In this document: one piece after another, positions 16,799 through 28,369 of the stretch
Layout: every line of letters starts with the position of its first letter
How positions within the stretch are numbered: position 1 is the stretch's first letter
Assembly (NCBI RefSeq): GCF_002105155.1
Contig: NW_019028999.1
Location: 62,001 to 126,000, forward strand
Length of the DNA stretch: 64,000 nucleotides
Reading direction: 5' to 3'
DNA from: Lobosporangium transversale
Taxonomy: Eukaryota; Mortierellomycota; Mortierellomycetes; Mortierellales; Mortierellaceae
The notes under the pieces: generated by a model
What the model was told of the DNA's origin: nothing
Databases searched by the model: none
Seen by the model: the letters and a program-made list of their open reading frames with translations, nothing else
Position numbers and translations under genes: made by a program

Positions 16799-17035
16799 TT
16801 GGAGGAATTGACGGTTGTGTTGTGGATGGGCGGGATAAGTTCGTGACACAAACTTGATTGACAGACTGTTGTGCAACACTTGAAATAACAAAAAAAAAAA
16901 AAAAAAAAGTGGTTCCAACGATTGCTGTGTTGAAATGATGTGGTTTTGCTGATGAAGAATAATGAATGCAATGAACTGCAATGAATGTTTGGAAGAAAGG
17001 AAGAAAAAAAAAGACAGAAGTTGAGGGAGCGTAAT

Positions 17036-17060
17036 TTTATTTATTTATTTATTTATTTTA
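17036..17060. repeat. (TTTA)n microsatellite
   Basis: About six tandem TTTA units lie in the spacer upstream of the ARF-like gene. Confidence 0.85.
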
Positions 17061-17397
17061 TGTTCCTTTACGCCTCTCCCTCGTTTATTTTTAATGTGTA
17101 CCTGTGTTTTACTTCAAAGTGTCGTTTTATTCCTCGCGCTCTTTCGTGATGACCTGAGAGATTTCCAGCAGTTTGGTGTTGGTGACCTAGTACCGATCGC
17201 ATAGCCAGACTCCTTTAGAAAAGTGAACAACCTTGACAATCTCATTCTCTTGTCAATTGCCAATATACGGCATACGGCCTGATTCCCCTGTAAAAAAAAA
17301 GAAAAAGAAAAAAAAAAAAAAAAAAAAGTAAGAGCATAATAAAAACTCAGGAGAATACCCGGATCTTTTTTTTTCTTTTCTTATTTTCAACAACGGT

Positions 17398-17421
17398 AAA
17401 ATAAAATAAAATAAAATAAAA
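17398..17421. repeat. (AAAAT)n microsatellite
   Basis: About five tandem AAAAT units lie in the spacer, near a long interrupted A run at 17292-17328. Confidence 0.85.
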
Positions 17422-18601
17422 AGATCGGCAACGAGTTGGCTGTACTTTTGGTCATAATCATTTTTTGTTGGTGATTCTGAACGAGTGTTCGAGATGGAAT
17501 GGCTTTTCGACAGTATCATACCATTCAAAGGTACTAAGGTACTCGAGGGTCACACTGACCTTGACCTTGCTCCCCTATTTCTCAAAAGAAAAAAAGCCAT
17601 AACCATGAGCAATCATTTCCCAAATGCTTTTTAAGAGCATAATCGTCATCACTACAGAAACTTTGTCGCGCTGGATTGTGCCTGGGTATGGTCAAATCGG
17701 TCTAGAGCACCAGAACTTTATTGCTCTCAGAAAAGGGGTCTGCGAACTAATGTTGTGTGTATATATGATTGTTTACATGAACATGTTACATGTTGCCTCT
17801 TTCAAATTCTCCCAGAACAACCGTAATCGTACCAGCTAGTTTCAAAACAAAAACAAAAAAAAATATGCATGCATTCTATCTTTGTAACAGTTTCGTTAGA
17901 CTCGGACTAGGATAATAATTTATTTTTATATATTTCTTGAATAATGTCAATGAAAATCACCATACCATTTCTTCATAAACATGGTTAATGAATATTATTT
18001 TAGCAGGTGCGGTTTACACGTTTCGGATCTCTACGCAATTAATCTGGTGAATTGATTTGTTAAAATCCATGCGGAAATAATTGCATTTCTCCCAAACATT
18101 GGGGAAGAGAAACCTCTGAAGACATGGAAGGAAAAAATAGCTTAAAGCTTTTAGGATGTCCTCTAATTCTGTTGAAAAAGTTGCAGCAACTCTGGGACGA
18201 CTAGGGAATATGGTTTGAAAGATATTCCAAGCATCTATTCTTTTATTGCAGTTCTAATTCAGAAAAAGTTGGTGGGTATTCATTTGATAAAAAAAAAAAC
18301 GTCGATTATATTGATAAAGAAGTGGGCTGTAGAATAGTGAACGTAAGACGGATTCATGTAGACCAGCTTCATTTTAGCAGAGCCATCGATAAATGAAAAA
18401 TGGCATGTCAAAAATCTACAGCAATTTTATCCTCCGGCGTCTTCCGTAGAATGTGCTAATGAATGATTATTGCGTTCAGCCACTCCGTCAGCTCAAGGAT
18501 GGGGCGTTGATCAATGTGTGGAGCTGCTTCAGCAATTGCAATCCCAAACCTAACCCTGATATCGTTTTGAATAAATTGAGAAAAGCAACTGAGCCAAAAA
18601 C

Positions 18602-18639
<38 letters not shown>

Positions 18640-19279
18640 GGCAATCACATTTGGATCCTTACTCTCGATCAGTTCTAGAAGGGTTGGTGGCTATAAAAGA
18701 AAGGTTTAAAAAGGAGTCAGAAAAAGATAGAATGGATACAGTTTCTGATGAGGTCGTAAAAGTTTCCGAGCGGTCAGGTTGACACTATCGGAGACAGATC
18801 CTCCAGCCTGCCATCCTTGAAGTTGATGTTGGTATCCAGAAGATTAGCTCAAAGATTGGTAGATGGCTGTGACAAATAAAAAGATACAAAGTCTAATTTG
18901 ATTGTTCATCGCATCACAGGAATGTTCAGGTGCTGGCTGCTGGCTGGGATCATAAATTTTCTTTTTGTGACAGTGAATTTTGGATCTGTGGCTGAATATG
19001 CTGAAAGATCTCTAAGAAAAAAAAAAAAAAAAAAAAAAAAAGCGACAGCAGAAAGGTAACTGATGGCAAAGGCTTACTTGATGAAATGCAATGACCATAC
19101 AGCGACTGAAAACTAATTCAATCATTCACAGTAAGCATTACAGGTAATGCTTTAGACACTCCTTCAATTCATTAACTACACACCCATACTGAAGCAACCT
19201 TTGCCGCGTCCCGAGACAAAATTACTATTTTTTTTTAATGAAAAATAGTCGCGTTATTCAAGTGTTTATATGACCTGAC

Positions 19280-19395
19280 ACTGTTCTTTTCTTTCTCTCT
19301 CCTATTCTCTCTTTTTCTTTTCTATTCTTTTTCTTTCTTCCTCTTTTTTTTTTTTTTTTCTATTTCTTTTTTTCTTTTTTCTTTTTTTTTTTTTT
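19280..19395 (+). promoter_or_regulatory. Pyrimidine-rich promoter tract
   Basis: About 115 bases are almost only C and T on the plus strand, about 400 bases upstream of the Rsc7-PHD start. CT-rich blocks are common in fungal core promoters. Its function is inferred from composition and position only. Confidence 0.35.
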
Positions 19396-19699
19396 GTCTT
19401 TTTATAATTTATAAACGTATTGTTTTATGTATGACAAGTATTAGTCATCCTCAAAGAAAAGAAGAAGAAGAAGAAGAGATTACAGAACAAAAAGAAAAGG
19501 CCAAACCAACAAACGCGATAATTTTAAATTTTTCGGCCTCTCTTTTCGCATTACTTCCTGCTAAGACCGCGGTCTTCTCTACTCTGACAACAATCTAAAG
19601 CAGGACATCAAACCAAGAATCATTTATAAATCATCAATTAAGCACAATCAATCACAAAACACATCACATTCAGCCAGACCAACAACATTAGTCGCAACT

Positions 19700-19736
<37 letters not shown>

Positions 19737-19804
19737 GCGAGAGAGGAACAAACAAGTAATAGCAAAAGAGAGTAAGAGAGTGATCAACAGCCTGACAGAA
19801 ACTT

Positions 19805-20378
19805 ATGGTTGAATCGCCAGAACCAGCCTCAGGCACAAGAGGCCCTCGCAATAGACGACAGCCTTCGCGACAGCCTTCACCTACCCCATCCTCGCGACCA
19901 CGGAGATCAAATGCGAGAGCATCAGGTCCACCACCTGTCACAACCATCAAGAAGGAAGAGCCAGCCAGGAAAAGACGTCCAAGCAGTATGGAAGCAAGCA
20001 ATCTTGAAGATAGCGCTAATGATGATGATGAAGAAAATGCAGAGGAACGGGATGAAGATGAGCAAGGAGAGGGGGAAGGAGAAGAAGGAGAGGAGGGAGA
20101 GGAAGAAGTCGAGGATGAGAAAGAACCAGTCCCAACAAAAAGACCAGGACGACCATCGCGATCAAAACGACCTATCAGGAATGGCAGATCGGTAACCAAG
20201 TCTCGTCCTCAGGGAGACGGGGATGTAGTAGAGAATAATCAGGCTTCTACAGATAAAGCTGATGGTGGAGCCACAGAGGAGCAGGCTGAAGAGGATCCGG
20301 AAGAAAATGAAGGAGAAATTGAAGAAGCCGGCGAGGCTAAAATCACAAAAGATGGCGAACTTCTAGGAGGTAAATCAA

Positions 20379-20413
<35 letters not shown>

Positions 20414-22553
20414 ATCCACTCTCACTCGCACATTCCTGTCGTACAAGAACAGTGCAGAGCTTTATTATTTATGCCTCCTTTTACCAAATTTAATTAACAT
20501 TCGTCAGGTCGTGAATATAAATGCCGAAGTTTCAGGATGCCAAACAGAGGGAGTAGAATCTATATGCTCTCAATGGACCCTGCCCGTGTTCTTGGCTTTA
20601 GAGACAGCTATCTCTTCTTCTTGAGGAACCCATCACTCGTGCGTATCAATACAACGGTAGAAGAGAGGACATGGATGATTGAAAACGGAATGTTAATGGC
20701 CAACTTCAAGTCAAAACTGATCGCTGTTGTAACTGCACGATCGATCTTCAAAATGTTTGGACATCGTATTATCAAACGAGGAAGGAGCAAAATTGACGAC
20801 TATTATGAATCGCGCGCTGTCGAGGATGATGTTGGAGATGAGTCTGATGAAGACATGGCTGGCGATCCAGATGGTTCACAGGGCAGTGGCACCCATGAGG
20901 ATGGAACACAGGGCCGGCGGAAACACACACTATTTCATACAGACGAACCAGTTCGTCAGGTGACGGACCTCAATTGGATGTATGAAAGCGCCATGGCAGT
21001 TCGCTCATTAAATACCCAATTGAGAACATTGCGACAGGAGAACCCAAAGTTTCTGGACCCACACACCAATATTGAGCAGATCCCTGCTGCGAAACAACCA
21101 ACGCGATGTGAAGTTGTTCCAGTACTACAGTCCAAGAAAGAGGCACCCTCAGCTATTCAATCAGAAAACACGCTGAATCAGACTGTATTATCGATCCCAC
21201 ATTCGATTGGACCACAGGTCGATGCCGTAGTAAAAGTTGAAATCAAAGAAGGAGTACCTCCACCGCCTATCATTCAGGATCCAGCTGTATGGGCAGTTAT
21301 TCCTGAGGATATTCGCAAGGCATTAGAGATCGCTGAGGCAACTAAACCAAAGGATGAAGAAAATGAAGACCTTGCAAAGTTCCCTCTGTCGCTTATGGAT
21401 GGGCAATATCAAGCCGCCTTTCCAATGTGAGTCGAATAGGCCAGACTGATCCTTTATTTTATTTTATTTTATTTTATTGTATCTTACCTCCTTATAACCA
21501 TGCGTTATTATGCTTCGAGACTAATCTATTATGCCTCTCTTTTGGACGGTAGACATCAAGCTCGGTTCCAACAGCCATATAGGGTGGTGTTACCACAGAG
21601 CATGGCACCTTTTGCTCATTATCTCCATCAACTTTATACGACCCAATCTCGCGGTGAAGTGGGGCCAACCATGGAGCAAGCCACAGTCCTTGGACAGGGA
21701 GATGCGAGGGCTCTTCAATGGCAACAACAACATCAGCTTCAGCAGCAGCAAATGCAGCTTCATCAAAAGCAGATCAAAAATCAACAGCAACAGCAACAGC
21801 AACAACAACAACAGATACAGGACCAGCCCAACAAGAAGTTGGAAACCCCTCCAGTAGGTGAACCAAACCATGCTCCATAGTATTGAGGCCGTTATAGCCG
21901 TCTAAATCCCCCACGGGCCTGAATCATTTCAAAACTTACAATGACAAACGCTATGTTTCTATTCTAGTCGCAGGGAATATATTGTGGTGCGCCCTTGAAG
22001 ACAGGCCATGGATACTGTCAGCGACTTGTCAGCGCACAAGGTGAGCGATGCCCGAACCATCGCGGGTCGCAGACAAGTCAGCCAGGCACACCACAAGCCA
22101 ATGGCAAATTACAGGTATAGAGACTTTATTAGGGCATATAGCCTTTACCTCAAAAAGGAGTTCTTATTTCTGCTACTTACCATGAGCCATTGACCACTAA
22201 TTCTGCTACCCAACATTTTTTTAGGGAATTTGTGGTGAATGTAACCAAGCAATAGCACCCCATACAGCAGTGCCGGCAGATAAGCCCTTGCCATGCCCTA
22301 TGTCGTATCTCAATACTTGTAAGACATGCTCCAATAGTTTCCACCCGGTTTGTCTGCAGCTGGATACGGCCAGAATCGTGTCTGCTATTGCCTCCTATCC
22401 ATGGCAATGTAATGACTGTAAGCTTTGCGTCGTTTGCATGGAAGCTGGTGATGAGGCTTCATTGTTAATTTGCGATGATTGTGATCGTGGTTGGCATATG
22501 AGCTGCTGCGATCCTGCTATCAGAGAAGTTCCCAGAGGTATGGTGTATTCAAC

Positions 22554-22591
<38 letters not shown>

Positions 22592-22642
22592 TAAAAATCT
22601 CTATAATACCTATAATATGGTGTGAATACTTATTGACAATTG

Positions 22643-22674
<32 letters not shown>

Positions 22675-22828
22675 GGTGAGTGGCTCTGCTCCTTCTGTGC
22701 GATGTGCCATTCATGTCGTGGTGCTGAAATACCAGGTACAAGATACAAACACGCTATTGCAAACCCTACAGGAGCAAACAAATATCCTACATATCTTTGC
22801 ACCTACTGGTAAGGTTAAACTGCAATCA

Positions 22829-22860
<32 letters not shown>

Positions 22861-23520
22861 GCCCTCTGACTTTCGCTCTTTACTTTCACTTGACTACATG
22901 ATGTTAGCATTAACTGTCACGACAGCTTTACAAAGGGGCGGTATTGTCCAGTCTGCTTACGGACATATCGCGGTGATGGTGGGGAGGACGACTCGGATGC
23001 GGTAGGAGAGGATGAGAACAATATGGTCTGCTGTGACGAGTGCAACCGTTGGGTTCATATGGATTGTGATGGTGAATTATCTGAGGACAAAGTTGAAGAG
23101 ATGGGCCAGGACGAAAGTTTGAAGTACACTTGTCCACCATGCTCTGGCAAGGTTGTTCCACTTCGACCGGGGCTGGCTCCTGTGAACGTAACACAAGAAG
23201 TAATCTTGCAAAGTCTTCATGGTCAGACTATCCCACAGCCCAAGGTTTGTGGTATCCTTGGTGGTAAGATGCGCGTTCGTGGACTGATGGAGCACCAAGG
23301 CAAGAAAGTTGGTATCCCTGAAATCATTGGTACAGGGGTTGAGTATGATCGGAAGATGGTTTCAGAACTGACAGCGCTCAAGAACAAAGGTTCAGCAGCT
23401 TTCAGACGGAGGCGAGGCCGACCCATGACAAAGAGCCCTGCAGCAGGTGTCCGTCGTGCTTCTATTGCATCTTCAACCTCTTCGTCTCTGTCATCTTTGA
23501 CTGGATCTGTGGATAGTTAG
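19805..23520 (+). CDS. RSC7: Rsc7/Swp82 chromatin-remodelling subunit fused to PHD-type zinc fingers
   Basis: Seven exons (19805-20369, 20508-21426, 21553-21853, 21968-22114, 22225-22537, 22676-22808, 22908-23520) encode 996 residues. Residues 1-188 are basic then strongly acidic and disordered. Exon 2 opens with GREYKCRSFRMPNRGSRIYM and continues GFRDSYLFFLRNPSL to VVTARSIFKMFGHRIIKRGR, the Rsc7/Swp82 signature found in RSC and SWI/SNF complexes. A Gln-rich stretch and a Cys/His module GHGYCQR...CPNHRG (about 600-625) follow. From about residue 645 come three zinc modules: an extended PHD-like module from CGEC, a canonical PHD (CVVCMEAGDEASLLICDDCD to WLCSFC), and a further PHD-like finger (MVCCDECNRWVHMDCD). 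PHD pairs in these complexes read histone H3 tails. Introns 1, 5 and 6 carry homopolymer runs. Joining this core to PHD fingers recalls animal PHF10/SAYP; the comparison is inference. Confidence 0.88.
21453..21479. repeat. (TTTTA)n microsatellite in an intron
   Basis: Five TTTTA units lie in intron 2 of the Rsc7-PHD gene, soon after the GTGAGT donor. Confidence 0.8.
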
Positions 23521-23716
23521 TGAACATTTTTTTTTTTACTTACTTTCTGTTTTGTTTTGTTTTTTTTTTTTTTTTTTTGTGATGTTTAGTCATACAATGC
23601 AATAATACAAACCTAATTCAGCCTACAAAACTTGGAAGAGCCAAGGCCTCTTGATAAGCATTGTTGACTCCCAGAACTCGACATCAGGTTCTCATTCATT
23701 CATGTATATTTTAAAG

Positions 23717-23766
<50 letters not shown>

Positions 23767-23928
23767 GAAAGCAGAAACTCTCGAGCAAAGCGATTTGCAC
23801 CAAACATTTTTATTTCTCTTACATCTACTTTGTGTGATAAAATCACTACCTCTTGCTATTCTGATATGAGTGAGCGTTTTATCAAAGAGAGTTTCTATAT
23901 TTTTCGACCTTTTCACGTTAGTTGGGCG
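23521..23928. terminator. Shared 3' region of convergent genes with a T27/A20 palindrome
   Basis: This spacer separates the Rsc7-PHD stop from the actin pseudogene stop on the other strand. At 23719-23765 a run of about 27 T passes directly into about 20 A, a perfect inverted repeat. Another T run lies near 23561-23578. The layout would give U-rich 3' ends to transcripts from either side. Terminator function is inferred. Confidence 0.45.
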
Positions 23929-25316
23929 CTAGAAGCATTTATGGTGAACAATTGAAGGACCATCCTCATTGTACTCGTTTATAGAGATCCACATCCCTTG
24001 GAAGGTTGAGAGTGAAGCTAGATTGGAGCCTCCGATCCAGGCAGAATACTTGCGTTCTGGAGGAGCAATGACTTTGAGCTGCACGGAGCTAGGTGCAAGC
24101 TTAGCGAGCTCGTTCTGGATACGGTCACCAAGGTTAGAGTACATGGTGGTACCGCCAGACAGAACAACGTTTCCGTACAATTCACGACGGATACCAATAT
24201 CTGAAGCCATGATAGACTTGGAGATGGCCACGTGGATACCATCACCTTCATGTCCAAAAAGTGATGGCTGAAAGAGTGCTTCAGGAGTACGGAAACATTC
24301 GCTTGTGAGGGTAACGAGATGGCCATCAGGAAGCTCATATGTCTTGTCAAGAGCTGATGATGAAGCAGCGGTCTGTATCTCTTGTTCATAGTCCAAGGCA
24401 ACATAGCAGAGCTTCTCCTTGATGTCACGGACAATCTCACGCTCAGCAAAGGTAGAGAAAGAGTAACCACGCTCCACGAGGAGCTTCATGAGGTAACCAC
24501 TCAAGTCACGGCCAGCAAGGTTGAGACGTTGAGTGGCAAAGGGAAGAGTATAGCCTTCATAAATTGGGACAACATGAGTGGTATTATGACCAGAGTCGAG
24601 GACAACACCAGTGGTATGACCTGAAGCATACAATGACAAGGCAGCCTGATTGGAGGGATAGAAGCCAGGGACCTTAAAGATTTCGAACATAATCTGAGCC
24701 ATCTTTTCACGGTTAGGCTTGAGATTGAGAGGAGCCTCGGGTCAAGAGAACAGGGTGTTTCTCAGGGTCAACACGGAGTTCATTGTAGAAGGTATGGTGC
24801 CAAATCTTCTCCATATCATCCCAGTCAATAATACCATGCTCAATAGGGTGCTTCAATGTGAGCAAACCACATTTCTTTTGACCCTCATTTCCGACATAGG
24901 TGTCCTCCTGTCCCCATGCCGGCCATGGTAACCTTGTGACGGGGAACACCGAGGATCTATTGTGCCAATGATGAAGATATTAAACAAAATAAGTAAATCG
25001 CTGCTTGGTCAGTCATTGTTGTGAATTGCTCCAACAGTATCAAACTACTAACATGGTAGCTCATCCACAGAGCTTCACAACATTATCGGATTAATTTTGC
25101 TTACAGAAGGGAAAACAGTACGAGGACCATCATCTCCAGCGAAGCCGGCCTTGCAAATGCCGAAACCATTATGAATAATTATGGCAGTAGCTTTGCTTCC
25201 CTATAAAACCCATTATTTAGTTGAGAAAAAGCGAGCATTAAGGTGCAAAAGTCGGACTGAAGCATGTCTCAAGGACCCAGTGCATGCTGTAGCAATGATC
25301 AAAATAGCCTTACCAT
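23929..25316 (-). pseudogene. Actin copy 1, frameshifted pseudogene
   Basis: The structure matches the neighbouring actin genes: an ATG-only exon (25314-25316), a 96-base exon (25105-25200) and a long exon (24956 down to 23929). Two one-base insertions break the long exon, one in a C run on the plus strand near 24911-24914 and one in a GGG near 24739-24741. Each shifts the frame relative to the family. One codon is missing between the His73 and WDDMEK regions. In exon 2 the nucleotide-loop sequence DNGSG of actin reads HNGFG, losing the Asp and Ser that contact nucleotide phosphates. The C-terminal 257 codons remain open and actin-like to KCF. I infer a decaying duplicate. Sequencing error alone does not explain the altered DNGSG loop. 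Confidence 0.85.
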
Positions 25317-26993
25317 TCTATGATGGTTGGAATCGGAAGGATATCAAAGAAGAGGATAGAAAAATTATAACAAAGTTAAGACAGAAAACCAGCTGTTAGT
25401 ATCCTTCATTTTATGTATGTATGTGTGTGAGAAGGAGAACCATGAAAGCTTTAAGGACCCTCCTCTAAACGAAGGCTCGAGTAAGAGAAAAATAAAAAAT
25501 AAAAAAAGAGAGATGACCGGTGGTTATGAACAAGCACATATTCATTCCTATCCAGATAACAATGATTGCGTCTCTGCGTTCTGGAAGTAAAGCGAATTAT
25601 TTATCATCTTGTGGATAAAGAAGAAAAGCGGACATAGGCGATGTAAAAGCTTTTTGGCAGTCGCAATAGGTCAAGCAGTTTGTTCGATGTCGACATCAAA
25701 AAGTGATCGTGTATTGCAACATGCAGGTGTAGTAAACACCAGGCATGTTGATAACACAGGGTATAAAATGAAGTATAAGGATAAGATGAAGGACCCTTGC
25801 GAACGACTGATATGTTCAAGACGTGGCTAACACCCAAGGATATAGGCTGTAGCATACTTTGACATTTAGATATGTGGATGAAAGAGAAAGAGAATAAAGA
25901 AAAAATAACAATAATAAAATAAAGAATGGTAAACTGTAGCACCGATTTTTCTCTCTATACTATTGCGTCATATCGAAAATATTATGACAGCCAATTGCTT
26001 AGTAGCTGTAGGCTTTAGCTGCAGCCTCCACCAAGGAAAGATATCAGGTATCTTAGAATATTCAGGACTGGCCCGACAATAACAAGAACTGGAGAGTGAA
26101 GGAGACTTGGGTAGGGGCTGGAGGAACAGTGAATTAGTATGCTATGCTTTTAAGTAATTCTCGGTGGAAGCCACAATCCTCCCAGATGCAAGGAGCAGTC
26201 AAGGTGGTGAAGACCAGAAAAGCATATGTTGAAGGTTCATGATCTACAATCTTTTATAAGATTCAATAAAAGAAACTCAAATTCGTTGCTATGGGATCCT
26301 CCATCTCTTATTTGTTTTGGTTTTAGCTACGATGTCCTAGGGATGCCCAGGGAAATCAATCGAAGTCATTGCTCCTCATCATTACCAACAACGGTGTGTT
26401 TGTGAAGGGATGAGATGGTTTGTTCAGGAAAGAATAGTGATGGGTACTATCCAACAATTACTTTTGGAAGAGACCACAGAGATTTATGGACAGCAACCAA
26501 TTTTTACAATGCGAGCTGACCTTATCAAGATGTTCGGGGGCCTAGGTCAACGTAGGTTGAGCTTGAACGCTTTCAGAGATCGTATCAAAGGCTCTAAGTT
26601 CAAGGGGTACTATACGCATTCTAGAAACGTAAGGAAGTGCTTCCGCAGTCGGGTAAATATGGAAGTCCGAAGTCCTTACTATATTACAGTTCATGGTATA
26701 TTTCTCGCGTCTTACAAGTTAATATGCTACAAACCCATTTATAGCGTGGCTTTCTACGTTTTATTTTAGGAAGCTTTCAAACTGGATGACTTGCACCAGA
26801 TGATTTTATTGAACAAACACTCTCACCACAATGAATGGTACCAGTAAAGCAGGAGATATAAAAGATAACAGAATATTGATCCGAGCCGCCATTCGAGACG
26901 CGTTTCTCCGTGTGGTTACGCCATTGCTTCCTGATATGTATGTCCTTTCAGAGAGAGCATCCATTCTTTCAATCTATCCATGCTAGTTGGGTG
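25317..26993. other. Spacer between actin copies 1 and 2
   Basis: The left part (about 25420-25860) resembles the upstream regions of the other two copies, sharing blocks such as TTTTGGCAG and CATCTTGTGG, so promoter and leader were duplicated with the gene. The right end (about 26800-26990) resembles the 3' flank of copy 3. An open frame at 26410-26769 (plus, 119 codons) is not recognised, and I do not call it a gene. Confidence 0.55.
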
Positions 26994-28369
26994 CTAAAGG
27001 CATTTACGGTGGACAATTGAAGGGCCTTCCTCCTCGTACTCCAGCTTAGAGATCCACATCTGTTGGAAGGTTGAGAGTGAGGCAAGAATGGAGCCTCCGA
27101 TCCAGACAGAGTACTTGCGTTCTGGAGGAGCAATGACCTTGATCTGCATGGAGGCAGGTGTAAGGGGAGCAACCTCCTTATGGATACGGTCAGCAAAATT
27201 AGAAAACAAGGTGGTGCCACCAGACAGAACAATGTTTCCGTACAAACCACGACGAATATCAACATCCGTTTTCATGACAGAGTTGAAGACGGTCTCGTGG
27301 ATACCATCACCTTCATGGCCAAAAAGTGAGGGCTGGAAGAGTGCTTCAGGGGCACGGAAACGTTCGTTTCCGATGGTAATGACCTGACCATCAGGAAGCT
27401 CATATGATTTCTCGAGAGCTGATGATGAAGCAGCGGTCTGCATCTCTTGTTCAAAGTCCAAAGCAACATAGCAGAGCTTCTCCTTGATGTCACGGACGAT
27501 TTCACGCTCAGCAGAGGTAGAGAAAGAGTAACCACGCTCCATGAGGATCTTCATGAGGTAATCAGTCAAGTCACGGCCAGCAAGATCGAGACGGAGGACA
27601 GCGTGGGGGAGAGCATAACCTTCATAAATAGGGACAGCATAGGTGGCATTATAACCAGAGTCGAGGACAATACCAGTGGTACGGCCCACAGCCACCAAGG
27701 ACAAAGCAGCCTGGTTAGAGAGATAGAAGGCAGGGACATTGAAGGTATCGAACATAATCTGAGTCATTCTTTCACGATTAGGCTTAGGATTGAGAGGAGC
27801 CTCGGCCAAGAGAACAGGGTGTTCCTCAGGGGCAACACGAAGCTCGTTGTAGAAGACATGCTGCCAGATCTTCTCCATATCATCCCAACTGATGACATTA
27901 CCATGCTCATTTGGTTGCTTCAAGGTGAGGATAGCACGTTTTTTTTGAGCCTCGTCTCCAACATAAGTGTCCTTCTTATCCTTGCCAGGCGAGCCGACAA
28001 CCTGTTGTGTCGATGATCAAGATACCAATGACACAAGTAAAACGCTTGGGTCAGCTACCGTCATGGTTTGCTCCAAAAGCATTAGGCTACTAAAGTAATT
28101 TTTGCCATGATCACAAAAGCGTCACAACAATCACAACATTATCTGATTCATTTCACTTACGGCGGGGAAAACAGCACGAGGGGAATCATCTCCAGCGAAA
28201 CCAGCCTTGCACATGCCGGAACCACTATCAATAACCACGTTAACAATCCCGCTTTCCTGCAGAATTCATTATTTAGTGAAGAAAAAGGTGAGGAAATAGT
28301 TAATAAAAAAAAAATAAAAATAAAAAGCAAAAGCAAAAAAATAAAAATTAAAAAAGGATGACTTACCAT
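26994..28369 (-). CDS. Actin copy 2, intact divergent actin with shortened D-loop
   Basis: Three exons (28367-28369, 28161-28256, 26994-28001) encode 368 residues with no break. Exon 1 is only the ATG. The nucleotide-binding loop reads [15 protein letters not shown], and the second loop [15 protein letters not shown] is near-canonical. The motifs GGTTLFSN and [22 protein letters not shown] are kept, and the C-terminus is KCL. Compared with copy 3, the region [13 protein letters not shown] is replaced by SPGKDK, removing seven residues from the DNase-I-binding loop (actin residues 39-51). The His73 loop reads QPNEHGNV instead of YPIEHGIV. Nucleotide binding looks preserved, but longitudinal filament contacts should be altered. 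It may be a specialised or filament-modulating actin, or an early pseudogene still open. It has no separate name that I recognise. Confidence 0.85.

Larger units (their letters stand above)
16799..19804. other. 3 kb repeat-rich spacer
   Basis: No complete gene is recognised. It contains (TTTA)n at 17036-17060, (AAAAT)n at 17398-17421, and A runs at about 18602-18635, 19018-19041 and 19704-19731. A pyrimidine-rich block at about 19280-19395 lies upstream of the chromatin-subunit gene. Short peptide-like stretches on the minus strand between 18450 and 18850 look like coding debris but do not join into a frame. Confidence 0.5.

Noticed and set aside
16799..16981. N-terminal extension of the ARF-like protein
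   Set aside because: It contains a poly-Phe stretch from a T run, followed by TTTCAAG, which looks like an intron end rather than protein.
18453..18782. 109-codon frame containing poly-Lys
   Set aside because: It runs through an A run of over 30 bases and exists only because poly-A codes for Lys; not a believable gene.
22270..22812. 180-codon frame read through the PHD intron
   Set aside because: It includes a T run and an A run that belong to intron 5; the spliced reading restores the PHD cysteines.
26410..26769. 119-codon frame between actin copies 1 and 2
   Set aside because: It looked protein-like (LIKMFGGLGQRRLS), but no domain is recognised and it sits in duplicated spacer; not enough support for a gene.
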